Of a stretch of 64,000 nucleotides of DNA, positions 1-8,011 are shown piece after piece. Source of the stretch: Massilia sp. HP4 (GTDB taxonomy: Bacteria > Pseudomonadota > Gammaproteobacteria > Burkholderiales > Burkholderiaceae_D); assembly GCF_005222695.1 (NCBI RefSeq), contig NZ_STGG01000011.1, forward strand, positions 62,001 through 126,000. The letters are read 5' to 3'. Position numbers and translations under genes: made by a program. The notes under the pieces were generated by a model that saw only the letters and a list, made by a program, of their open reading frames with translations, ran no database searches and was not told the DNA's origin. The first letter of the stretch is position 1. Every line of letters begins with the position of its first letter.

Positions 1-504
1 GAGCTGCGCCAGGCGATCGAGCCGTGGAATGTGCTGGGCGAAGAAGTCGCGGCCGGCGGCACCGCGCGCTACGTCGATTCGTCGGTCGAACGCATGCAGC
101 TGCTGGTGCGCGGGCTGACCGACGGCCGCCATGTGGTGGCCTGCAACGGCCGCATGCTGCCGCTGCATCCGACCGGCGTGCCGGGCGAGTACGTGGCCGG
201 CGTGCGCTTCCGCGCCTGGAGCCCGTGGTCGGCCCTGCATCCGAGCATCAAGGTGCAGGCGCCGCTGGTATTCGACCTGGTCGACACCTGGAGCGGGCGC
301 TCGATCGGCGGCTGCACCTACCATGTGGTGCACCCCGGGGGACGCAATGAAACCGGCTCGCCGGTCAATGCGAATGCCGCCGAGGCACGCCGTTTTGCGC
401 GCTTCTGGCCGCATGGACACACGCCGGGTCCGATGACGGTGCGCAAGGAGCCACCTAACCCTAGTTTCCCCATGACACTAGATTTACGCTGGCAGCCGGG
501 TTAA
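1..504 (+). CDS. DUF2126-type protein, C-terminal fragment
   Basis: Only the last 167 codons are in the window, open from base 1 to the TAA at 502-504. The visible part begins with [14 protein letters not shown] and ends PMTLDLRW, which I recognise from the C-terminal end of the long (about 1,100 residue) DUF2126 proteins that carry a transglutaminase-like domain at their N-terminus. Neither that domain nor the start is visible here. The gene lies 32 bp before the permuted ATP-grasp/alpha-E gene and is followed by a transglutaminase-like gene. In many proteobacteria this set forms one operon, thought to make or modify a peptide, but its substrate is not established. The truncation is due to the window edge. 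Confidence 0.75.
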   Translation, partial: ELRQAIEPWNVLGEEVAAGGTARYVDSSVERMQLLVRGLTDGRHVVACNGRMLPLHPTGVPGEYVAGVRFRAWSPWSALHPSIKVQAPLVFDLVDTWSGRSIGGCTYHVVHPGGRNETGSPVNANAAEARRFARFWPHGHTPGPMTVRKEPPNPSFPMTLDLRWQPG

Positions 505-536
505 CCTATCATTCCGTACCATTTGTAACCAGCCGC

Positions 537-3095
537 ATGTCCATGCCGAACCAATTGCTTGCCCACTATCTGGCCGCGCCGGATGGTTTCGACGAAATGC
601 TCGACGCGGCCAAGGCGCCGCGCACGCACTGGCGCGCGATGCTGGACCACCTGGCGCACGAGGCGCCCGCCATCATGCGCCAGCGCCAGGAGCTGGTGCA
701 GCGCCAGGTGCGCGAGAACGGCGTCAGCTACAACGTTGCCGCCGACGCCCACGGCCGGCAACGGCCATGGGACCTGAACGTGCTGCCGCTGATCGTGCCG
801 CACGAGGAATGGAGCGGCATCGAGGCGGCCGTGATCCAGCGCGCCACCCTGCTCAACAAGATCCTGGGCGATGTCTACGGCAAGCAGGAGATGCTGCGCG
901 AAGGCCTGCTGCCGTCGGCGCTGATCGACGGCCATGCCGGCTTCCTGCGGCCCTGCCACGGCATGCGCCACCATGACGACGTGGCCCTGCACTTCTATGC
1001 GGTCGACCTGGCGCGCGCGCCGGACGGCCGCTGGTGGGTCATGGCCGACCGCACCCAGGCGCCGTTCGGCGCCGGCTATGCGCTGGAAAATCGCGCCATC
1101 ATCGCGCCCACCTTCCCCGACCTGCTGCGCGAACTCAAGGTGCGGCCCCTGACCAGCTTCTTCCGCACCATGCACGACAGCCTGGTGCACTGGGGCCGCC
1201 TGTGCGCTGCCGGCGGCGATGCGCCGGCGCCGCTGCGAGAGGGCGAAGCGCCGCTGATCGTGCTGCTCACGCCCGGCCCACGCACCGCCAGCTACTACGA
1301 ACAGGCCTACCTGGCGCGCTATCTCGGCCTGCCGCTGGTCGAAGGCGGCGACCTGACGGTGCGCGACGGCGTGGTCTACCTCAAGACCCTGGCCGGCCTG
1401 CACCGGGTGCACGTGATCATGCGCCGGGTCGACGACGAATCGTGCGATCCACTCGAACTGCAAAGCTCATTGCTGGGCGTGGCCGGACTGACCCAGGCCG
1501 CCATGCGCGGCAATGTGCTGGTCGCCAACAGCCTCGGCTCGAGCCTGCTCGAGTCGGGCGCGCTGCTTGGCTTTTTGCCGGCGCTGTCCAAACGCCTGCT
1601 GGACGAGGCGCTCAGGATGCCGTCGGTGGCCACCTGGTGGTGCGGCGAAGAGGCGGCGCTGGAAACCGTGATCGGCAAGCTCGATCGGCTGGTCATCAAG
1701 CCCGGTTTTTCGCAACTGCCGCAAGCGGCGGTGTTCGGCCAGGACCTGGACGGCGCCGCGCGCGTGGCGCTGATCGCCCGGCTGCGCGCCAATCCGAACA
1801 ACTACATTGCCCAGGAACTGGTGCGGCTGTCACAGGCGCCGGTGTGGAAGGATGGCGCGGCGCCAGGCCTGCAGGCGCGCGCCGTCGGCCTGCGCGTGTT
1901 TGCCTGCGCCACGCCGAATGGCTATGTGGTGATGCCGGGCGGCCTGACCCGCGTGGCCACCGGGCCGGATGCGCGCGTGCTGACCATGCAGATGGGCGGC
2001 GCCAGCAAGGACACCTGGGTCCAGGCACGCTCGCGGGTCGAGGTGCACCGCCTGCAAAAACGCAGCATCACGAGCGCCGACCTGGTGCGCGAAGACAGCA
2101 ACCTGTCGAGCCGCGTCGCGGAAAACTTGCTGTGGTTCGGGCGCCATGCCGAGCGCTGCGACAATATCGCGCGCCTGCTGCGGGTCGCGCTCAACTTCCT
2201 GTTCAATGTGCGTTTCGACCAGCGCGGCGCCGAATGGCCGACCGTCGAAGCGCTGTGCATCTGGTTCGGCCTGATCGACGCCGAAAGGAAGCCGGCGCCC
2301 GCGGGCCATGGCGAAGGGGCGGGCCAGGCCAGCGCCATCTTCACCGATGCCGAACTCGAGTCGGCCCTGCTGCTGGCGGTGGTGTCGCCCAATGTGCCTG
2401 GCCTGGCGCGCCAGCAGCAGCAACTGCACCGCATCGCCGGCCTGTTGCACGAACGCTTCTCGGTCGACAACTGGCGCGCGTTGAACCGCATGGTGCAGCC
2501 GGCCTCGGCCAGCGGCGAGCGGCCATCGCAGTCGGGTGTGATGACGATCCTCGACGACGCCACCGCCGCGCTGATGACGCTGGCCGGCTTCGCCTTCGAC
2601 GGGATGACGCGCGACCTCGGCTGGCGTTTCATGTCGCTGGGCCGCCGCCTGGAACGCCTGCAGTTCCAGAGCCTGGTGCTGCAGCGCGCGCTCGCAATGG
2701 ACGAGAACGGCAACCTGGAATGGCTGCTCGAACTGTCCGACAGCATCGTCACCTACCGCGCCCGCTACCGGACCCAGCCCGAATGGCTGCCGGTGCTCGA
2801 CCTGCTCTTGCTCGACGAGACCAATCCGCGCTCGATCCTGTTCCAGCTCAACGGCATCCTGGGCACCGTGGCCAGGATCGCACAGACCCAGGGCGCCTGC
2901 GGCGCCGACACGCTGGCGTCCCTCAAGGACGAGCTGGTCGCACTCGATCCAGGCGCCGACCTGAACCACGGCAACACGATGCTGAGCGGCCTGCTACAGC
3001 GGATCGGCCAGGCCAGCGCGGCCCTGTCCGAGCAGATCAGCGTACAATTTTTCAGCTATACCGATAACGGCCGCCAAAGGAACCGCAGCTCATGA
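537..3095 (+). CDS. circularly permuted ATP-grasp / alpha-E fusion protein
   Basis: 852 residues. Residues about 70-480 look like the circularly permuted ATP-grasp domain (former DUF404/DUF407), with LNKILGDVYGKQEMLREG near residue 105 and an ATP-grasp-like VIKPGF segment near 383. From about residue 515 (REDSNLSSRVAENLLWFGRH) to the end is the all-helical alpha-E domain (former DUF403). In many genomes these are two adjacent genes; here they are fused. ATP-grasp enzymes usually join a carboxylate to an amine, so a peptide-ligase role is inferred for the cluster. No signal peptide is present, so it should be cytoplasmic. Its stop overlaps the start of the transglutaminase gene (ATGA, 3092-3095), indicating translational coupling. 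The start at 537 was chosen as the first ATG of the open frame; a second ATG lies two codons later. Confidence 0.88.
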   Translation: MSMPNQLLAHYLAAPDGFDEMLDAAKAPRTHWRAMLDHLAHEAPAIMRQRQELVQRQVRENGVSYNVAADAHGRQRPWDLNVLPLIVPHEEWSGIEAAVIQRATLLNKILGDVYGKQEMLREGLLPSALIDGHAGFLRPCHGMRHHDDVALHFYAVDLARAPDGRWWVMADRTQAPFGAGYALENRAIIAPTFPDLLRELKVRPLTSFFRTMHDSLVHWGRLCAAGGDAPAPLREGEAPLIVLLTPGPRTASYYEQAYLARYLGLPLVEGGDLTVRDGVVYLKTLAGLHRVHVIMRRVDDESCDPLELQSSLLGVAGLTQAAMRGNVLVANSLGSSLLESGALLGFLPALSKRLLDEALRMPSVATWWCGEEAALETVIGKLDRLVIKPGFSQLPQAAVFGQDLDGAARVALIARLRANPNNYIAQELVRLSQAPVWKDGAAPGLQARAVGLRVFACATPNGYVVMPGGLTRVATGPDARVLTMQMGGASKDTWVQARSRVEVHRLQKRSITSADLVREDSNLSSRVAENLLWFGRHAERCDNIARLLRVALNFLFNVRFDQRGAEWPTVEALCIWFGLIDAERKPAPAGHGEGAGQASAIFTDAELESALLLAVVSPNVPGLARQQQQLHRIAGLLHERFSVDNWRALNRMVQPASASGERPSQSGVMTILDDATAALMTLAGFAFDGMTRDLGWRFMSLGRRLERLQFQSLVLQRALAMDENGNLEWLLELSDSIVTYRARYRTQPEWLPVLDLLLLDETNPRSILFQLNGILGTVARIAQTQGACGADTLASLKDELVALDPGADLNHGNTMLSGLLQRIGQASAALSEQISVQFFSYTDNGRQRNRSS

Positions 3096-4036
3096 TCGCG
3101 CAGCCCAGGATCGATTTGCCGGCGAGCGCCGGCGTCTGCGCGCGCTATCGCGTGGTGCATGAAACGCGCTACACCTACAGCAGCACGGTCACCCTGTCGC
3201 AGCAATACCTGCACCTGACCCCGCGCTCCTTCCCATGCCAGCAGACCGAGTCGCACCTGATCTGGCTCGACCCGGTGATCAGCGACAGCCAGGAAGGTGT
3301 CGACTATTTCGGCAACCTGACCCGCCACGTGGCGCTCACCCTGCCGCATGACAGCCTGCTGGTGCACGCCGAATCGACGGTCTCGCTGCGCGCGCGCTAC
3401 ACGCTGGCGCAGATCGCCGGCACCCTGCCATGGGAATGCGTGCGCGACATGATGGGCAAGGAAAAGAGCGCCGCCACGCTGGAAGCCTGCCGCTACCTGT
3501 ACGCCTCGCCGCTCGTGACCAGTTTCCCGGAACTGGAAGCCTATGCCCGCATCAGCTACACCCCGGGCCGGCCGCAACTCGATGCGGCGCTGGACCTGAC
3601 CCACAGGATCTTCGACGACTTCGAATTCGACGCCAAGGCGACCGATATTTCCACCCCGCTCGAGCAGGTATTGCGTGGCCGGCGCGGCGTGTGCCAGGAC
3701 TTCGCCCAGTTGATGATCGGCTGCCTGCGCAGCATCGGCCTGCCGGCACGCTATGTGAGCGGCTACATCCTGACCCACCCGCCGGCAGGCAAGCCGCGCC
3801 TGGTCGGCGCCGACGCCTCGCATGCCTGGGTGTCGGTGTTCTGCCCGGCGCTGGGCTGGATCGATTTCGATCCGACCAACCGCTGCCTGGTGCAACACGA
3901 ACACATCACGCTGGGGTGGGGACGCGACTTCAGCGACGTGACCCCGCTGCGCGGCATCGTGCTTGGCGGCGGCAAGCAGGAGCTCGACGTGCAGGTGACG
4001 GTGACGCCGTTGCCGTTGTTGCCGGACGAGGCGTAG
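3092..4036 (+). CDS. transglutaminase-like cysteine peptidase family protein
   Basis: 314 residues. An N-terminal bacterial transglutaminase beta-sandwich region (about residues 18-100, RVVHETRYTYSS) precedes a transglutaminase/protease core. The catalytic triad is visible: Cys201 in RRGVCQDFAQL, His244 in DASHAWVSVF, and Asp in WIDFDPTN near residue 260. No signal peptide is visible. The start codon overlaps the stop of the alpha-E gene. With the upstream DUF2126 and ATP-grasp/alpha-E genes it makes the usual three-part cluster, in which a papain-like enzyme may cleave or re-ligate the peptide product; that role is inferred. The gene ends eight bases before the convergent gene at 4045. Confidence 0.9.
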   Translation: MIAQPRIDLPASAGVCARYRVVHETRYTYSSTVTLSQQYLHLTPRSFPCQQTESHLIWLDPVISDSQEGVDYFGNLTRHVALTLPHDSLLVHAESTVSLRARYTLAQIAGTLPWECVRDMMGKEKSAATLEACRYLYASPLVTSFPELEAYARISYTPGRPQLDAALDLTHRIFDDFEFDAKATDISTPLEQVLRGRRGVCQDFAQLMIGCLRSIGLPARYVSGYILTHPPAGKPRLVGADASHAWVSVFCPALGWIDFDPTNRCLVQHEHITLGWGRDFSDVTPLRGIVLGGGKQELDVQVTVTPLPLLPDEA

Positions 4037-4044
4037 AGGGCCAC

Positions 4045-4695
4045 TCAGGCGCCGTCCTTGTGTCCAGGCCCGCCAGGGATGGGCATGCCGGGGCCACCGC
4101 CATCCATGCCGCCGCCGTTCCTGCTTCCCGCGCCGCCGCCCTCGCCTTTCGCACGATTGCCACCGCCCTGGGTGCGCGTCGGTCCCTGCAATGGAATCAT
4201 GACCTCGCCGGGCATCGGATCGAGGTCGAGCGCCGCGCGAATGAAGGTGCGCAGGCTCACCACCAGTTCTGCCGTGTGGATCGGCCGCCCGGCAGCCAGG
4301 TCGGCCGCCGCCTGCGCCGTCAGCCGGCAGTGTTCTTCGGTGCCGAGCAGCAGGATGTCCGCCAGCGCGGCTTCGACCGCATCGCGGATGCGGCGTGACC
4401 GATCCGAACTCGCCGCGCCATCGCCCGCCTCCTCGCCCGATAGCGCGCGCTCGCGCATCTCACGCAAATGCGTCGGATCGACCGTCAATTGCCCGGTGAA
4501 CGAACCGCCAAGCGTGCGATAGGCGGCGATCAGGGTTTTCAGTCGCTCGTTGATCTGGCGGTTCATGCGCTCGCGCCGTTGCTGGATGGTCTGCATCATC
4601 AGGATGCGGATACCCACGCCGAGAAGGGTAATTACGGCAAGCCCGATGATGGTCGTCATCGCACCCTGCCACGAACTGAAATCCATATAGCGCAT
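4045..4695 (-). CDS. single-pass membrane protein with Gly/Pro-rich tail, unknown function
   Basis: 216 residues from ATG at 4695; another in-frame ATG at 4686 is equally possible, and the open frame runs up to 4785. One hydrophobic segment lies near the N-terminus (TTIIGLAVITLLGVGIRILM), followed by a basic, probably cytoplasmic helix (QQRRERMNRQINERLKTL). A mainly helical domain follows, to about residue 165. The last 45 residues are Gly, Pro and Met rich and probably disordered (GGGMDGGGPGMPIPGG). I do not recognise a named family. It converges on the transglutaminase gene and is divergent from the AhpD-like gene. Codon use and base composition match the surroundings. Confidence 0.7.
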   Translation of the reverse strand: MRYMDFSSWQGAMTTIIGLAVITLLGVGIRILMMQTIQQRRERMNRQINERLKTLIAAYRTLGGSFTGQLTVDPTHLREMRERALSGEEAGDGAASSDRSRRIRDAVEAALADILLLGTEEHCRLTAQAAADLAAGRPIHTAELVVSLRTFIRAALDLDPMPGEVMIPLQGPTRTQGGGNRAKGEGGGAGSRNGGGMDGGGPGMPIPGGPGHKDGA

Positions 4696-4779
4696 CCTGG
4701 TTCCGGCTTGATTCTCGAGACAGCCAGTGTACCCATTCAAGAAAAAACGCCTCGGCCAATTGGTTTTTTTTGCGTGAGA

Positions 4780-4806
4780 TGTCACAAGCCTGCCACCTCA
4801 TTCGTC
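4780..4806 (+). promoter_or_regulatory. ECF41-type sigma factor promoter
   Basis: TGTCACA at 4780-4786, exactly 16 bases, then CGTC at 4803-4806. This matches the promoter I know for group ECF41 sigma factors (TGTCACA-N16-CGTC), which typically drive carboxymuconolactone decarboxylase, oxidoreductase or epimerase genes. The next gene at 4871 encodes a carboxymuconolactone-decarboxylase/AhpD-type protein, the expected target class. The 5' leader would be about 55-60 bases. No ECF41 sigma gene is seen in the window. Confidence 0.75.
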
Positions 4807-4870
4807 TTGTCATGGACAGCCGGCGATGTTGCCGGTGTCGACCCATTCACCACTTACGGAAACAAGACAA

Positions 4871-5320
4871 ATGAATCGCGAAAACTGGTTCCAAGCTTCG
4901 CCCGAGGGCGCCAAAGCCCTGGGCGGCGTCCACCACTACGTCACGAAGAATACCCAGCTCCCGTCCCAGCTGATCCACCTCGTCTTCCTCCGGGTCTCGC
5001 AAATCAATGGCTGCGCGCATTGCATCGACCTGCACTCGCGCGACCTGATCAAGGAAGGCATGTCGGTCGACAAGCTGTTGCTGGTCCCGGTCTGGCACGA
5101 AGCCGCTTACCTGTTCTCGGACCAGGAACGCGCCGCATTGGCATGGTCGGAGGAAGTCACCCGCGTCAGCGAAACCCATGTCTCGGACGAAGCCTATGCT
5201 GCGGCATCGGCAGCCTTCGGCCCGAGAGACCTGGCCGACCTGACGATTGCCATCGCTGCCATGAACGCGTTCAACCGCATGGGCGTGAGCTTCCGGCTGA
5301 AGCCGGCCGCCAAGGCCTAG
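4871..5320 (+). CDS. AhpD-like carboxymuconolactone decarboxylase family protein
   Basis: 149 residues. The start at 4871 is preceded by GGAAACAAG, a reasonable ribosome site; an upstream in-frame ATG at 4826 is rejected because no such site precedes it and the family begins near MNRENW. The redox motif is Cys48-Ala-His-Cys51 followed by His55 (CxxCxxxH), as in AhpD-like peroxidase/decarboxylase folds. This family includes alkylhydroperoxidase-like proteins that act in oxidative stress; the substrate is unknown here. It is probably soluble and cytoplasmic. An ECF41-type promoter lies 65-90 bases upstream, and a strong palindrome follows the stop codon. Confidence 0.9.
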   Translation: MNRENWFQASPEGAKALGGVHHYVTKNTQLPSQLIHLVFLRVSQINGCAHCIDLHSRDLIKEGMSVDKLLLVPVWHEAAYLFSDQERAALAWSEEVTRVSETHVSDEAYAAASAAFGPRDLADLTIAIAAMNAFNRMGVSFRLKPAAKA

Positions 5321-5329
5321 GCCACACAC

Positions 5330-5371
5330 AGGTTCGGATGACGGTGTATCCGAATGACGTCATTCGAACCT
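5330..5371 (+). other. nested palindrome between AhpD-like and HAD genes
   Basis: Outer arms 5330-5343 and 5358-5371 are 14 bases each with one mismatch. The right part contains a perfect 16-base palindrome, CGAATGACGTCATTCG, at 5351-5366. There is no T-run after the right arm, so a rho-independent terminator is not clearly supported. The site could instead be an operator or a stem-loop protecting the AhpD-like transcript. Confidence 0.5.
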
Positions 5372-5516
5372 GCGCTTGTTGGCAAGGCTTCGCAAACCGC
5401 GCGATATCGCTCCTTTGTCACACGCCTGTCATTACACGGGCGGATGATGGTTCAAAAGTGAGCTCCGGCAAGTGTTCACGCCGGATTGGCCAACGCTACC
5501 CGGATGCGAAGACATC

Positions 5517-6257
5517 ATGTATAAAAGCGACAAGAAGCTCCTGATCCTCGATGCGGACGGCACCACCATCGATGCGTTTTCAGCGATCGAAGCGGCATTT
5601 TCCCGCCACGGCCTGGTGATCGGGGAAGAAACCCGGTTCCAGAAACGCCATAACCTGCTCAAGTACCTAGGCGGCCTGAAGGAATTCCCCTCGATCATCC
5701 GCAAGAACCTGCGCAAGAACAGCCGTGCGCAGCTAATCGACACCCTGACCGGCATCTACCGGCAAGAAGCCAGGCTGTACGACGGCATCGCAGACCTGAT
5801 CCGCGAATTGATCGCCGCGCCCGACATCACGGTCGGCATCGTGACGCGCAACGTCACGCTCGAGCCGCTGGAAACCCTGCGCCAGCTATTCCTGCGCCAC
5901 GACATCGATATCGCCGAACTCGACTTCCTGGTCCATATCCCCCTGAAAGAGAAAAAGACCGCCCAGTTCCGCGCCACCCGCGAACAGTTCGGGGTCAACC
6001 CGGCGCGCGCCTATATCTGCGGCGACGAGCACAAGGATTTCGCGGCGGCGATCGGCACCGGCATGCACCCGTTCATCGTCTCCTACGGCTTCGAAGACCA
6101 CGACCGGCTCACGACCAAGTTCGAGATTCCGCACGAGCTGATTTCACGCACCTCGACCGAACTGTGCTGCCGGATCCGGCATGCGCTCGACCTCGGTGTG
6201 CTGGCTCAGGCGCCGTACCAGAACAGCAGCAGGCTGATGGCGCCGAATATCCAGTAG
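5517..6257 (+). CDS. HAD-superfamily hydrolase
   Basis: 246 residues from ATG 5517; the open frame extends to 5472 but the family-like start is just before LLILDADGTTIDA. Motif I is Asp12-x-Asp14-G-T, so the nucleophile and acid/base are present; motif II-like VGIVTRNVT lies near residue 105 and the acidic motif IV is CGDEHKD near 165. It has a mixed alpha/beta body and no signal peptide, so it is a cytoplasmic phosphatase-type enzyme; the substrate is unknown. The last 52 bases overlap the end of the convergent membrane protein gene at 6206. A TGTCACA element at 5416-5422 resembles the ECF41 -35 box upstream of the previous gene but lacks CGTC at the proper distance. Confidence 0.85.
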   Translation: MYKSDKKLLILDADGTTIDAFSAIEAAFSRHGLVIGEETRFQKRHNLLKYLGGLKEFPSIIRKNLRKNSRAQLIDTLTGIYRQEARLYDGIADLIRELIAAPDITVGIVTRNVTLEPLETLRQLFLRHDIDIAELDFLVHIPLKEKKTAQFRATREQFGVNPARAYICGDEHKDFAAAIGTGMHPFIVSYGFEDHDRLTTKFEIPHELISRTSTELCCRIRHALDLGVLAQAPYQNSSRLMAPNIQ

Positions 6258-6673
6258 TCGACCGGCGCACCCAATGCCCAGTGCTTGTGCCAGGGCACCA
6301 GCTCCTGCTTGAAACGGCGCCAGCCGAAGGCGGGATTGATGACGAACCACAGGTAGTCCTCGACGATCCAGAACAGCATGATCGAGGCCGCCACGCTGGC
6401 CTCGAGCTCCAGCGACCACTGCCCCATGAAGAACAGCGGGAAGTGGAAGATCAGCCCGATGAAGGCGAACATCCACAGGTGGTAGCCGGTCAGCGCGCGT
6501 CCGCCCATGAAGATGTCGAGCAGCGGGTGCTGCTCGATGCGCCAGGTCGGCAGGTTTGCCGCCCAGCCGGCATCGCCCTCGATTTCCACTTCTACCCGCG
6601 CGAACAGGTAGGCCGCCACCAGTACCGCACCCACCATCGATACGACCCTGCCACCATCCGACAATTCAACCAT
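6206..6673 (-). CDS. polytopic membrane protein, unknown family
   Basis: 155 residues from the ATG at 6673, which overlaps the end of the upstream glycosyltransferase gene by eight bases, so translation is probably coupled. There are about four hydrophobic segments: VSMVGAVLVAAYLFA, HLWMFAFIGLIFHFPLFF, SVAASIMLFWIVEDYLWFVI and DYWIFGAISLLLFWYG. Acidic and histidine residues sit near the membrane faces (GYHLWMF, VEDYLW, VPWHKHW), a pattern seen in membrane enzymes that bind metals or lipids, but I do not recognise the family. A role in modifying or moving the lipid product of the coupled glycosyltransferase is only a guess. Its 3' end overlaps that of the HAD gene. Confidence 0.7.
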   Translation of the reverse strand: MVELSDGGRVVSMVGAVLVAAYLFARVEVEIEGDAGWAANLPTWRIEQHPLLDIFMGGRALTGYHLWMFAFIGLIFHFPLFFMGQWSLELEASVAASIMLFWIVEDYLWFVINPAFGWRRFKQELVPWHKHWALGAPVDYWIFGAISLLLFWYGA

Positions 6674-7880
6674 AAGCCTCTTCACTTGTTTGTTCGCGCG
6701 GCTGTTCGCATTGATACAACACCGTTTCCAGCACCTGCGTGGCCGCATGCGGCCGGCCCAGCGCGCGCGCGCGTTGGGCCATCGCCTGCAGCTGCTCCGG
6801 GTGCCCCAGCAGGTAGCGAACCCGGTACTCCAGGGTCGACAGATCGGATGCCTTGAGCGCCGCGCCGTGCTCCAGCAGGTAGTTCGCGTTGTGCTCTTCC
6901 TGCCCCGGGATCGGGGCGTTGACGATCATGGGCAGGCCCATCGCCAGGCATTCGGCGCTGGTGGCGCCGCCCGGCTTGGTCACCACCAGGTCGGCGCAGG
7001 CCATCAGGCGCTCGACCCGGTCCGTGAAGCCCTGCGGCGCCAGCCGGCCCGGATGGCGCACGGCCAGGCGCTGCAGGGCCGCCAGCTCGGCCGCGTTCTT
7101 TCCGGCCAGCGCGATCAGCTGGAAATCGCCGGGAATGGCCAGCAGCTTGTCCGCCACCCGGTTCAGGCCGCCCAACCCGGCGCCGCCGCCCATCAATAAA
7201 ATGGTTTTCAGTGCGGGATCGAGGCCCAGCGCGCGGGCGCATTCGGCGCGGTCGTGCGGCATCGAAAACGCCGGCATGGTGGGGATGCCGGCCACATGGA
7301 TCGCTTGCGCCGGGATGCCCTGCTCGCGCATGCGGAACGCCACCTCGTCGTTGGCCGCGAAATAGCCGGCGATGTGCGGGTGGATCCACATGCGGTGCAG
7401 GTCGAAATCGGTCACCTGCACCCATACCGGGCAGGTCAAGGCGCCAGCCGCGATCTGCCGAGACAGGATCTCGGCCGGCTGGAAGTGGGTGCAGACGATG
7501 GCGTCCGGCGCCAGCGCGGCGACTTCCGCGGCCAGCAGCCGGCAGTCGCGCCGCTCGATCCAGCGCCGCAGGCGGTTGATCCAGCCATCAGGCGCTGCCT
7601 CGTCGGTCAGCCGGTACACATGCCGCCACAGGCCGGGCATGCGTTTGACCAGCAGCAGATAGAAGTCGGTGTACACCTTGCGCAGGCGCGGCGTGGCGAA
7701 GGCCATCGCGTCCAGGTGGATCGCCTTGACGTCGCCATAATCGGCCGCGGCGCAGGCACGGATGGCTTCGGCGACCCGCGTATGGCCGGCGCCGGCGGGA
7801 ACGCTGAGCAAGAGAATCTTCTTGCCGGCGATGCCCTGCTGGAAGTCGCCCTCCCTCACGCAGTGCGCCTTGTTGCGCAT
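6666..7880 (-). CDS. MGDG-synthase-like / MurG-type glycosyltransferase
   Basis: 404 residues from ATG 7880; a GTG start at 7922 with a GAGGGG site is an alternative that adds 14 residues. The N-terminal segment ILLLSVPAGAGHTRVAEAI is the acceptor-side signature of the monogalactosyldiacylglycerol synthase/processive diacylglycerol glycosyltransferase group (GT28). The donor-binding part has MGGGAGLGGLNRV, then VVTKPGGATSAECLAMGLP and PGQEEHNANYLLEHGAA. It probably works at the inner face of the cytoplasmic membrane, moving a sugar from a nucleotide sugar to diacylglycerol or a similar lipid. It overlaps the downstream membrane protein gene by eight bases and lies 131 bases downstream of the GT4 gene, in the same orientation. 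Confidence 0.85.
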   Translation of the reverse strand: MRNKAHCVREGDFQQGIAGKKILLLSVPAGAGHTRVAEAIRACAAADYGDVKAIHLDAMAFATPRLRKVYTDFYLLLVKRMPGLWRHVYRLTDEAAPDGWINRLRRWIERRDCRLLAAEVAALAPDAIVCTHFQPAEILSRQIAAGALTCPVWVQVTDFDLHRMWIHPHIAGYFAANDEVAFRMREQGIPAQAIHVAGIPTMPAFSMPHDRAECARALGLDPALKTILLMGGGAGLGGLNRVADKLLAIPGDFQLIALAGKNAAELAALQRLAVRHPGRLAPQGFTDRVERLMACADLVVTKPGGATSAECLAMGLPMIVNAPIPGQEEHNANYLLEHGAALKASDLSTLEYRVRYLLGHPEQLQAMAQRARALGRPHAATQVLETVLYQCEQPREQTSEEAYG

Positions 7881-8011
7881 GCCAACGCCGTCCTGACTGT
7901 CGAATTGCTCCACGCCATGCACACGCCCCTCGGGTCACGATATGCCAGCGAATGTAATCGCGGATTGTGACCCGGCCATGACGGCGGGCGGATTGTGGCG
8001 GTATGACTCGA

